DNA of 64,000 nt. Source: Rhodococcus sp. 14-2470-1b (GTDB taxonomy: Bacteria > Actinomycetota > Actinomycetes > Mycobacteriales > Mycobacteriaceae). The DNA is taken from assembly GCF_002259415.1 (NCBI RefSeq), contig NZ_NPFY01000011.1:558001-622000 (forward strand), in the 5' to 3' direction. The notes beneath the pieces were generated by a model. The model was given only the letters and a program-made list of their open reading frames with translations, did not search any database and was not told the origin of the DNA. Positions 1 through 7,500 of this stretch are shown here, piece after piece (position 1 is the stretch's first letter; the number at the start of each line of letters is the position of its first letter). Position numbers and translations under genes: made by a program.

Positions 1-349
1 CCTGCTGAACGGCCGGTAGGTCGACGTCGTCGAAGGAGGCGCGCCAGGAGGCGTCGGGCACGCCGTCGACCAGGATGTTGCCTCCGTTGCTGGTGATGGC
101 GTACCGCCACGGTGCGCCGGGCAGATCGATCCTGTCGAACTGCTCGACGGTCCTCGTCGTCGTCGGGACAACGACTGCCTCGGAGGCCAGTTTCCGGAGT
201 AACTCCGTCGAGCGCATGCTCATGTAGGACAACGGCCCGCCGTCGTACATCTCGACGCAGGTGACCGAGGCGTCTATCGGAAAGCCCAGTGCTGCCGACG
301 AATAGATCATCGTTCGATCCAGGTCCACCGAGATCAGGGCAGTGCTCAC
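1..349 (-). CDS. HAD-superfamily hydrolase of the Ter locus (3' part cut off by the window edge)
   Basis: The first 116 codons are visible and the C-terminal part lies outside the window. The start is the GTG at 349-347, which overlaps the TGA of the upstream PRTase gene (GTGA), so the two are translationally coupled. Near the N-terminus the protein reads ISVDLDRTMIYSS; the DxDxT box is HAD motif I, with the nucleophile and acid/base aspartates. A Thr-rich stretch about 50 residues later (VVPTTTRTVEQF) fits the motif II region. HAD phosphatases in this position are known from actinobacterial Ter loci, where they are predicted to act on a nucleoside-like product. The substrate is unknown. The HAD family call is solid; the role is inference from context. 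Confidence 0.8.
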   Translation of the reverse strand, partial: MSTALISVDLDRTMIYSSAALGFPIDASVTCVEMYDGGPLSYMSMRSTELLRKLASEAVVVPTTTRTVEQFDRIDLPGAPWRYAITSNGGNILVDGVPDASWRASFDDVDLPAVQQ

Positions 350-2673
350 GTGACGTCCTTGATCAGTCCCATGCAGGAGTACGCGAGATCGGGAACTTCG
401 ACGACGGGCACCCCCCTCGCCTCGGCGAGCATCCGAATGTGCTTGTGCTCCGGAGCATTCGAATCACGTACCAGGACTCGCCAGGGAACGCGCCGCAGCA
501 GGACCCTTGTCGTCTCGCCCACTCCGGGCTTGACGAAGTTGACGTGCGAGATGCCGAATTCCTCACGCACCTTCTCCACCGACGCCCACCCGGTCCACGT
601 CGGCGTCCGATCCGACTCCCCGATCGTCGACGCCTCCGCGCTGGCCGCGTCGCGTACGTCGGCGAACTGTGCGGAGACGGTGTCGAGTAGGTGGTTGGAC
701 ACGTCGTCGGCGGCGAGTTCCGCGTAGTACTTGGCTCCGTGGAAGTCGCCGTCGCGGATGAGATCTGCGTTGAGGACGGTGCGTGAGACGAGGCCGGACA
801 CGGTCGAGTTGAGGCAGGCCGACGCGATGAGGAAGTCGTCCCTGGTGCCGTAGGTTCTCGCGCAGTGGCCGGGGTCGGCCAGTACGGCGAGGTCGTCGTC
901 GAAGTCGGCTCCGTCGAATTCGGCCAGTGCGGCCGAGAGTTCGCGCGCGATCGCGCCCTTGCCGGTCCAGCCGTCCACGAAGACGACCGAACGTGGGTCG
1001 TGGTGGTCGGAGAGGTATTTCAGTGCAACGGAGTCGATTCCGCGATCGCGCACGATCGACACGGCGTAGTGCGGGATCTCGATGCCGTGCATCTCGTGAG
1101 CCCAGCGACGCATCAGGATTCCGACCGGTGTGCCTGCGCGTGCAAGCGATGCGAGAACGATGTCGTGTCCCCGCTCGGCCAGTACGAGTTCGGTGACGGT
1201 GCCGACGGCAAGCGCCAATCGAGACGCGCTGTCGTGCAGCACTTCTTCGAACAGCTCGCGGTAGGCGGCATCGGGTTGGTACTCGACGGGCAACGATTCG
1301 GCGTAGTGGGCCGTACCTTCCTGGATCTTGCGCTCGCGTTCGGCGATGTCCGCTTCCAGCGAGATGTCGGAGAGGTCCTTCAGTAGCCACGTCACCTCGT
1401 TCGGTGCGTAGGACCCGAAGGCCGGTCCGGTCAGGGGTTCTGCCCGTCGGGACACGATGAGCCGCTGTGGGTCCGCACCACGGACCACGACGACCAGGAT
1501 GTCGGAACCGGATGCGGCCAGAACGTCGGCGACTCCGCCGGATGCGAACAGACGGTCGGTGTCCGCGGGTGCGTCGACGATCAGCACGATCTGTGCGTTC
1601 TTCGGCCCCGACGCGTTGTAGACGTACCGGTCCTGGGCTTCGCCGTCTTCCGGGGCGAGGAACTTGAACCCTCGGCGCAGGGGGTAGCTCGGCTCGTCGA
1701 GTACGTAGGCCGGCGATCGGGTGGTGGTCTGGAACAGTGCCGGATGGCCGCGGTCCGACAGTGCCGCTGCGACTTTCAGTGGCAGGTACATCAGTTCCTC
1801 GTGCCCGAGTACGACGACCGGCCGCCCGGGCTCGAGTGCCGATGCCACGGCGTCGGCGACCTCGGTGGTCGCAGTGAGGAACGACGCCGTGTCTCCGGCA
1901 CGGAAACCGTGACGGCCACCGTCCGGAACGGTCTCCGGCCAGTGTGCGGCGACTCGCGTGATGGTGCCTGCGTGGTCGGCGACGGGGTTGTACGCCGGTT
2001 CCGGCAACGCGACGACGGAGTCGATCAGGTTGTCCGCCAGCGCGACACGGCCCTGGGCGAGGCTGACCGAGTCGAGCGTGACTCCCAGTTCGTCGGCCAC
2101 GGCGGCGGATTCCGCGAGATGCTCGTCGGTGCGCATGTCCACGAGCGAGGCGATGACGTACCGGGTGCGTGGTGTCACGGCGTGGAGAGCTCGGACAGCG
2201 TCGAGTGCTGTTCTACCGGTCGATATCTCGTCGTCGACGAGAACGAGTGGCAGCTGTGGGTCGAGAACGCCCGGCGAGGTGGGCAACAGTTGGTGATCGG
2301 TGGCGTGGGAGTGGCCTTCCTGGAACTCGGCGTACACCCCGGTTCCCGGCACGTCTCGCCGCGTCGAGTGCAGGTAGCAGTGCGCGTTCAGGCGTGCGGC
2401 AACACAATGGCCGAGTCCAGTTGCGGTTTCCGCGAAACCGAGGACGTCGACGTCGGATCCGCCCACTGCTTCGAGAACCAGGTCTCCCAGTGCGTCGGCA
2501 GCACCGGTCACGACGGATGGATCGACCGGAATGTGTTTGCCGAGTACCTCCGACACCAGCAGGTGTGCTCGGCGGGGATTGCGCCGCAGTCCCGGTCGAA
2601 CGAGCTCCTCGATGGTCCAGTCCGACGAGGTGCTCGTGGTGGTCAGGTGTATTCCCGAGGTCGGGTCGGTCAT
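346..2673 (-). CDS. Ter-associated two-PRTase protein with C-terminal Pelota-like RNA-binding domain
   Basis: The 775-residue cytoplasmic protein has several parts. An N-terminal phosphoribosyltransferase-like domain (about 30-230) has a PRPP-loop motif VLVDDEISTGRT at 144-155. A middle region (about 260-430) corresponds to the TRSP-type extension. A second PRTase-like domain (about 480-660) has VVFVDGWTGKGA at 563-574. A C-terminal segment (about 715-770) resembles Pelota-type RNA-binding domains. Proteins of this design are known from Ter-linked operons and were proposed by Anantharaman, Iyer and Aravind to make a nucleoside-like metabolite; no reaction is proven from this sequence. Its ATG overlaps the stop of the upstream aldolase-like gene (ATGA) and its stop overlaps the GTG of the HAD gene, so the three genes form one tight operon. 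Confidence 0.85.
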   Translation of the reverse strand: MTDPTSGIHLTTTSTSSDWTIEELVRPGLRRNPRRAHLLVSEVLGKHIPVDPSVVTGAADALGDLVLEAVGGSDVDVLGFAETATGLGHCVAARLNAHCYLHSTRRDVPGTGVYAEFQEGHSHATDHQLLPTSPGVLDPQLPLVLVDDEISTGRTALDAVRALHAVTPRTRYVIASLVDMRTDEHLAESAAVADELGVTLDSVSLAQGRVALADNLIDSVVALPEPAYNPVADHAGTITRVAAHWPETVPDGGRHGFRAGDTASFLTATTEVADAVASALEPGRPVVVLGHEELMYLPLKVAAALSDRGHPALFQTTTRSPAYVLDEPSYPLRRGFKFLAPEDGEAQDRYVYNASGPKNAQIVLIVDAPADTDRLFASGGVADVLAASGSDILVVVVRGADPQRLIVSRRAEPLTGPAFGSYAPNEVTWLLKDLSDISLEADIAERERKIQEGTAHYAESLPVEYQPDAAYRELFEEVLHDSASRLALAVGTVTELVLAERGHDIVLASLARAGTPVGILMRRWAHEMHGIEIPHYAVSIVRDRGIDSVALKYLSDHHDPRSVVFVDGWTGKGAIARELSAALAEFDGADFDDDLAVLADPGHCARTYGTRDDFLIASACLNSTVSGLVSRTVLNADLIRDGDFHGAKYYAELAADDVSNHLLDTVSAQFADVRDAASAEASTIGESDRTPTWTGWASVEKVREEFGISHVNFVKPGVGETTRVLLRRVPWRVLVRDSNAPEHKHIRMLAEARGVPVVEVPDLAYSCMGLIKDVT

Positions 2674-3827
2674 CGTTCTGCTAGCTCTTTCAGTAGTTCG
2701 ACGAAGGTGATGCCCTCGTTGGTCACCCCGAACGCGCGGGCGCGCAGCAGGGTCTGATGCGCCCAGTTGCGGTGCGGGCCGAGCTCGTTCATCTTGTTTC
2801 CGTATCCGGACGCGCGCACACCGCCTGCGTCGGATTCCAGGATGTCGAGAGCGTCGTGGTATTCCTCGTGGGTGACAGCCGACAGCGCGTGCACCGCCGC
2901 TACGTGCGACGGATGGATGACGGTCTTTCCCTGAATTCCGTTGGCGCGGTCGAGGGCAACCTCGCGGAGCAGTGCGTCGAGGTCATGGCTGACGAGTTGG
3001 TGGCGGAAGCGCACGGCTTCCTGCTCGGCGAACGGTGTCTGGCGGAGCATGGGCCGGAACATGCGTTCGTGGTCGGCGAAGTACTCCCACACCGGTCCGG
3101 TGATGACGAACCCGGATTCGTTGCTCCGGCCCAGGTGGTTGACGATGGCGCTGATGACGTCGGCGACGACGCGGACGTCGTAGATGGTGAGGTCTCGGTC
3201 GCGGCGAATTCCGAACATTCCGCACATGTCGGTGGCTCCGATGCGCACGGCGAGGATCTGTTCTCGATGATCCTGCAGCAGAGCGCGGATCGCGACGAGC
3301 TCGGTATCGCGGGTTTCGCGGAACACCACCTCCGGTGACTCCAACACCGGCATCGAGAACAGACGCCGGCCGAGACGAGTGGAACCGCGAACGACCTCGT
3401 CGAGGAAGGCACCTCCTCGTGCGGCGGTGAACTTGGGAATCACGAACCCGGCCAACGCCGACGCGTCGGTGCGGAGCGAGGTGCAGATGCGTTCGATCTG
3501 CTGCGCGGTTCGTGCACGGACGAACACGAGCGAGCCGTGGACGTCGTCGGCGGCGAGGCCGTCGAGCGTCGCGACCGCGTTGTCGATCGCCTCTTCGAGG
3601 TTGTGATCGGCGACCGCGTCCTCGAGATCGATCACGAGCGAGCACACCCCCTCTGCACTGCGCTTGATCAACGTCTCGGTCAGGTCCGCGCGGGTCGCAG
3701 GCATGTAGAGGGTTGCTCCGAGACCGACGGCGACGAGGCCGAGATCGCCCGCGGTGTCGATCTTTTCCGGCGCGTGCAGGAACAGTCGATCCAGGACTGC
3801 CCCGTCGAGATGTCTGAAATGTTGCAC
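2670..3827 (-). CDS. HpcH/HpaI aldolase / citrate-lyase-beta-like TIM-barrel C-C bond lyase (Ter locus)
   Basis: The 385-residue soluble protein has features of the CitE/HpcH TIM-barrel family. YMPATR near residue 40 is followed by SLVIDLEDAV, whose Glu and Asp are the usual metal ligands, and RIGATDMCGMFG lies in the middle. It is the first gene of the leftward Ter operon and is coupled by ATGA to the PRTase gene. In the Ter literature this family is the C-C bond lyase subtype, predicted to cleave or make a small carbon skeleton that the PRTase and HAD proteins then use. The product is unknown. The start ATG at 3827 lies 30 bases downstream of the next leftward gene's stop, so that gene may be part of the same transcript. 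Confidence 0.85.
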   Translation of the reverse strand: MQHFRHLDGAVLDRLFLHAPEKIDTAGDLGLVAVGLGATLYMPATRADLTETLIKRSAEGVCSLVIDLEDAVADHNLEEAIDNAVATLDGLAADDVHGSLVFVRARTAQQIERICTSLRTDASALAGFVIPKFTAARGGAFLDEVVRGSTRLGRRLFSMPVLESPEVVFRETRDTELVAIRALLQDHREQILAVRIGATDMCGMFGIRRDRDLTIYDVRVVADVISAIVNHLGRSNESGFVITGPVWEYFADHERMFRPMLRQTPFAEQEAVRFRHQLVSHDLDALLREVALDRANGIQGKTVIHPSHVAAVHALSAVTHEEYHDALDILESDAGGVRASGYGNKMNELGPHRNWAHQTLLRARAFGVTNEGITFVELLKELAER

Positions 3828-3857
3828 CGAGATCCTTCGCAGGTAGTGACAGGTGAT

Positions 3858-5072
3858 CTAGCGAGCCGAGCCGCGCATTCGGTCGATCACCCCGGAGATG
3901 AAGCCGGAAATACTTCTCAGGTCCTGGAGGTAGGACCAGTAGTCGGGGTGTGTTCCTGTCAGCGTTGCGGTTGCACGGTCGATTCGAGCCAGCTGAGCAT
4001 CCAACACCGACCCCCATTCGGCAACCAGGGAACGATTGACGGCGAGCTGTTGTGCATCTCGTAACTTGAAGCGCACCGCGCGTTCTTCGCCTGTTGGGTC
4101 GAGTTTCACCTCGCGCAGCAGTTCCAGGCGTTCGGTGACGGCGTCGACCAGTTCCTCGGCGTCGGACAGGTGGCTACGCGCCTGGGCGATGTAGTCGAGC
4201 GCCTGCTCGGGGTTGGACGAGGAGAACGAGGCCCGGGCTGCGGACAGGTCCTCCTCGGCTTGCTCGATGTGCCGGGCGCTGTGCTGTTCGTTGTGCGACA
4301 GGTCCGCCGAGCTGGCGACATTGAACTCGCGGAGCAATGCGGAGAATGCGGGGGCGAGGCGGTCGAATCGGGTGCGAACCGCTTCGACTCTTGTTTTCAC
4401 CGACGTCAGCGCAGCCCTCGCCTCGGCGGTGCGCCCTGGTGCCGCGGCAACTGCGGATTCCAGCTCTTCGGCGGCTTCCCGTACCGCCGCCGCGGCGGTA
4501 CGGGCGCGCACGGCGTCGTTCGAACTCATTGCGGTGTCGAGGTCAGCGACCGCGGTGTCGACGGCGCGCCACGCCGAGCGAATCGAGGGGTAGTCGATGA
4601 ATGCAGGATCGGCCGATGCGACGGCCAGTTGGGCCTTCTCGGCCAGAGCTTTGGCGTCCTGAGCCAGTCGCGGTGTCGCGGCGAGCGCGGATCGTGCCTG
4701 CTCGAGGTCGTCGCGATGGGCCGCGTAGAACCGGTCGACGGCTTTGGCTGCCTCGCCCAGCAGGTGGGCGGCGTTCTGGAATGCCGCTTGGGCCGGCCCG
4801 GTCACGATGCCGTCGTACTGTTCCATCGCCGCGAGGTATGCCGCGCCTGCGTCGAAGCAGGCCTTCTCGGCCGGTGCCCACGCGGCGGTCGGATCCCGAT
4901 CGGGGTGCATCGAACGGACGGCGTCGACGCCGGACGACGCGATGGACTGGCGCTTGTCCATATCGAGAAAAGCAGCAACGGCCGTGCTCTGCGCCTGGGA
5001 TGCTCGAGTCTCGCGCGCACGCGGATCCGTCTCGCCCGAGCGGCGGAAGAGTCCAGGTCGGCGACTTGTCAC
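3858..5072 (-). CDS. Ala-rich helical (coiled-coil) protein of the Ter locus, function unknown
   Basis: The 404-residue protein has no signal peptide or membrane span. It is almost entirely Ala/Glu/Arg/Leu helix, with long heptad-like stretches between about residues 90 and 330. A conserved-looking tail, DYWSYLQDLRSISGFISGVIDRMRG, closes it (the last residues form an amphipathic helix). It lies head-to-head with terD, with a 137-base shared promoter region (5073-5209), and directly upstream of the aldolase-like gene. Its position suggests a structural or scaffold part of the Ter system. I do not recognise a named family. ATG at 5072 is the only good start. Confidence 0.75.
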   Translation of the reverse strand: MTSRRPGLFRRSGETDPRARETRASQAQSTAVAAFLDMDKRQSIASSGVDAVRSMHPDRDPTAAWAPAEKACFDAGAAYLAAMEQYDGIVTGPAQAAFQNAAHLLGEAAKAVDRFYAAHRDDLEQARSALAATPRLAQDAKALAEKAQLAVASADPAFIDYPSIRSAWRAVDTAVADLDTAMSSNDAVRARTAAAAVREAAEELESAVAAAPGRTAEARAALTSVKTRVEAVRTRFDRLAPAFSALLREFNVASSADLSHNEQHSARHIEQAEEDLSAARASFSSSNPEQALDYIAQARSHLSDAEELVDAVTERLELLREVKLDPTGEERAVRFKLRDAQQLAVNRSLVAEWGSVLDAQLARIDRATATLTGTHPDYWSYLQDLRSISGFISGVIDRMRGSAR

Positions 5073-5209
5073 CAGCCCGATAGTACTGACGGGAACTTCG
5101 CGGTGTGTGGTGCGCGTTAGCGTTGTGAACCGAAGACGAAAGTGACCAATCGGGCACGCGAGACACTACGGTGTTCCTCGGAAGGGGAACTCACGGCGAA
5201 AGGAAAGTC

Positions 5210-5785
5210 ATGGGCGTCAGCCTCAGCAAGGGCGGCAATGTCTCACTCACGAAGGCAGCTCCCAACCTGACCGCAGTCACGGTCGGCCTCGGATGGGACA
5301 TCCGGTCGACGACCGGAACGGACTTCGACCTCGACGCCAGCGCCATCGCGCTCGGTGCCGACAAGAAGGCTCTCAGCGATCAGCATTTCGTGTTCTTCAA
5401 CAACCTGAAGTCCCCCGACGGTTCCATCGAGCACACCGGTGACAACACCACCGGTGAAGGCGATGGCGACGACGAGCAGATCAAGGTGGACCTCGCCGCT
5501 GTGCCGCCGAACGTCGACACGATCACCTTCCCCGTGTCGATCTACGACGCCGACGCACGCTCGCAGTCGTTCGGTCAGGTTCGCAACGCGTTCATCCGCG
5601 TGATCAACCAGGCCGACCAGTCCGAGCTGGCCCGCTACGACCTGAGCGAGGACGCGTCGACGGAAACGGCCATGGTGTTCGGTGAGCTCTACCGCAACGG
5701 TGCAGAGTGGAAGTTCCGCGCAGTGGGCCAGGGATACGCGTCCGGCCTCGCCGGAATCGCCCGCGATTTCGGAGTAAATGTGTAG
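5210..5785 (+). CDS. terD: TerD-family calcium-binding stress protein
   Basis: The 191-residue TerD/CABP protein begins [15 protein letters not shown], the standard family N-terminus. This fixes the start at 5210, after the ribosome binding site AAAGGAAAG, rather than at in-frame codons 13 residues upstream. The family signatures [29 protein letters not shown] and FPVSIYDA are all present. The acidic residues in DFDLD and GDGDDE are the calcium ligands known from TerD structures. It is cytosolic, possibly membrane-associated through TerC. It belongs to the rightward arm of the locus with terC; a hairpin terminator lies between the two, so terC may need read-through or its own promoter. Confidence 0.95.
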   Translation: MGVSLSKGGNVSLTKAAPNLTAVTVGLGWDIRSTTGTDFDLDASAIALGADKKALSDQHFVFFNNLKSPDGSIEHTGDNTTGEGDGDDEQIKVDLAAVPPNVDTITFPVSIYDADARSQSFGQVRNAFIRVINQADQSELARYDLSEDASTETAMVFGELYRNGAEWKFRAVGQGYASGLAGIARDFGVNV

Positions 5786-5810
5786 TAAAGCCCAGGTCAA
5801 GATTGGGACT

Positions 5811-5843
5811 ACCCCGCCTCTTCCTTCATGATTGAGGCGGGGT
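5811..5843 (+). terminator. Intrinsic-terminator-like hairpin between terD and terC
   Basis: A perfect 10-bp stem (ACCCCGCCTC at 5811-5820 with GAGGCGGGGT at 5834-5843) closes a 13-base loop, 26 bases after the terD stop. It is followed by TTGTCGTG, a weak T-run, so termination may be partial and set the terD:terC ratio. Confidence 0.7.
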
Positions 5844-5910
5844 TTGTCGTGTTTGCACACAGCCCGGTTCGTCCCAATACCTGCGCCGGCTACAGAAAGG
5901 CCACACGCCC

Positions 5911-7008
5911 GTGGTTCTACGCATCTTCGGTTGGTCCATAGGCGTCACCATCGTCTCGGTGATCGTCGCCTTCCTCTACGGCGGCTGGCAGGCACTGTTC
6001 CTGGTGCTGATCCTCGGCGTTCTCGAGGTGTCGCTGTCCTTCGACAACGCGGTCATCAACGCCACCGTCCTTCGCCGCATGAGCGAGTTCTGGCAGAAGA
6101 TCTTCCTCACCATCGGCATCATCATCGCTGTCTTCGGTATGCGCTTGCTGTTCCCGCTGGTCATCGTCTGGGCCGCGTCGGGTCTCGGCCCCGTCGCCGC
6201 CATCGATCTCGCCCTCAACCCGCCGCCGAACGACGCCGCGTACTTCGACGACGGCCGACCCAGCTACGAGACACTCCTGACCGACGCGCATCCACAGATC
6301 GCGGCGTTCGGCGGCATGTTCCTGCTGATGCTGTTCCTCGGCTTCATCTTCGAGGACCGCGAGATCACCTGGCTCAGCTGGCTCGAGAAGCCTCTCGCGA
6401 AGATCGGCAGGCTCGATCAGCTGTCCGTCGTCGTCGCCAGCATCATTCTCGTCCTGACGGCCGAGTTCCTCGCCGAGGACGAGAAGATCTCCACGGTCAT
6501 GGTTGCCGGTGTGCTCGGCATGATCACCTACATCGCCGTCAACGGCCTCGGCGAGTTGTTCCACGTCGAGGAAGAGGGCGAGGAGGGCTCGGGCGGACCG
6601 AGTGAGCTTGCCAAGGCAACCGGCAAGGCCGGCTTCTTCCTGTTCCTCTACCTCGAGGTCCTCGACGCGTCGTTCTCGTTCGACGGCGTCATCGGCGCGT
6701 TCGCCATCACCGCGGACCCGATCATCATCGCTCTGGGCCTCGGCTTCATCGGCGCGATGTTCGTTCGGTCGATCACGGTGTTCCTGGTGCGCAAGGGAAC
6801 GCTCAGCGACTACGTATACCTGGAGCACGGTGCACACTGGGCAATCGGTGCACTGGCGATCATCCTGATGGTCTCCATCGGCGTGCACATCAACGAGATC
6901 GTCACCGGGTTGGTCGGTGTGTTCTTCATCGGTGCAGCATTCATCAGTTCAGTGATGAGGAACCGAAAGCTCGAAGCCGCAGGCACCGACACACACCTGC
7001 ACGTGTAG
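5911..7008 (+). CDS. terC: TerC-family integral membrane protein
   Basis: The 365-residue protein has about nine hydrophobic segments. It carries the family's duplicated acidic motif within membrane segments: GVLEVSLSFDNAVINA near residue 35 and LEVLDASFSFDGVIGAFA near 250. An acidic cytosolic loop (HVEEEGEEGSGG) lies near residue 215. TerC proteins are thought to be metal-ion (Mn-type) transporters or membrane anchors for TerD complexes. The GTG at 5911 follows GAAAGG with a 10-base gap and starts directly before the first helix. It ends 3 bases before the convergent LuxR-type gene, so no terminator is visible between them. Confidence 0.93.
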   Translation: MVLRIFGWSIGVTIVSVIVAFLYGGWQALFLVLILGVLEVSLSFDNAVINATVLRRMSEFWQKIFLTIGIIIAVFGMRLLFPLVIVWAASGLGPVAAIDLALNPPPNDAAYFDDGRPSYETLLTDAHPQIAAFGGMFLLMLFLGFIFEDREITWLSWLEKPLAKIGRLDQLSVVVASIILVLTAEFLAEDEKISTVMVAGVLGMITYIAVNGLGELFHVEEEGEEGSGGPSELAKATGKAGFFLFLYLEVLDASFSFDGVIGAFAITADPIIIALGLGFIGAMFVRSITVFLVRKGTLSDYVYLEHGAHWAIGALAIILMVSIGVHINEIVTGLVGVFFIGAAFISSVMRNRKLEAAGTDTHLHV

Positions 7009-7011
7009 TCC

Positions 7012-7314
7012 TCACCAATCGTCGAGCTTCGTATGGCCGTCCTGTAGCGCACGCGCGAACAGGGCGGCCTTCGTCGGTGCAGGCCTGCCCACGGCGGAGT
7101 ACTTCTGACGAATCCGGGTCAGGTGAGTGTTGATGGTTCCCACGGAGATGTGGACGGATGCGGCCGCGACGGTTTTCGAGTCCGACGCGAACCAGGCGAT
7201 CATCACTTCCACTTCCCGCGCGCTGAGCGGTGGTCTGCGATACACGTGCTTACTACGTTCTCCGATCGGTGAAACGGACGTCGGTGGTTGCGTACGCATC
7301 GGTGCAACGAACAC
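7012..7314 (-). CDS. Small LuxR/GerE-type HTH protein
   Basis: The 100-residue protein is little more than a LuxR-type helix-turn-helix: PLSAREVEVMIAWFASDSK, then VGTINTHLTRIRQKY as the recognition helix region, then GRPAPTKAALFARALQDG. No receiver domain is present. It closely resembles the HTH of the genes at 11317 and 11885, including the unusual tail of the form GR-A-TKA-L-ARALQDG. All three flank the STAND/WD40 gene. The start used is GTG 7314, after a GGGGGT stretch; ATG 7299 is an alternative. It is probably a DNA-binding regulator of the neighbouring genes. The signal is unknown. Confidence 0.75.
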   Translation of the reverse strand: MFVAPMRTQPPTSVSPIGERSKHVYRRPPLSAREVEVMIAWFASDSKTVAAASVHISVGTINTHLTRIRQKYSAVGRPAPTKAALFARALQDGHTKLDDW

Positions 7315-7487
7315 GGAAAATTACCCCCAGACGAGAAGAATCCCGGACTTGAAAAACCATCGATGACGCCCGACCGCCGTGGTCCGATCCTGTAGCCGGA
7401 ACGGCGGTCTGGCCAGTCCAACCAGGGGGTCCGTACAGGTCAATACACCGGAACCCGCTTCGACCACCGTAAAACCGACCGTTCGCT

Positions 7488-7500
7488 TATAGTTCCGCCA
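7488..7500 (+). promoter_or_regulatory. Probable leaderless promoter of the STAND/WD40 gene
   Basis: TATAGT at 7488-7493 is a near-consensus -10 box, and the ATG at 7500 lies exactly 6 bases after it. That places the expected transcription start at the A of the start codon. No Shine-Dalgarno sequence precedes the ATG, which agrees with leaderless translation. No convincing -35 box is seen. Confidence 0.6.
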
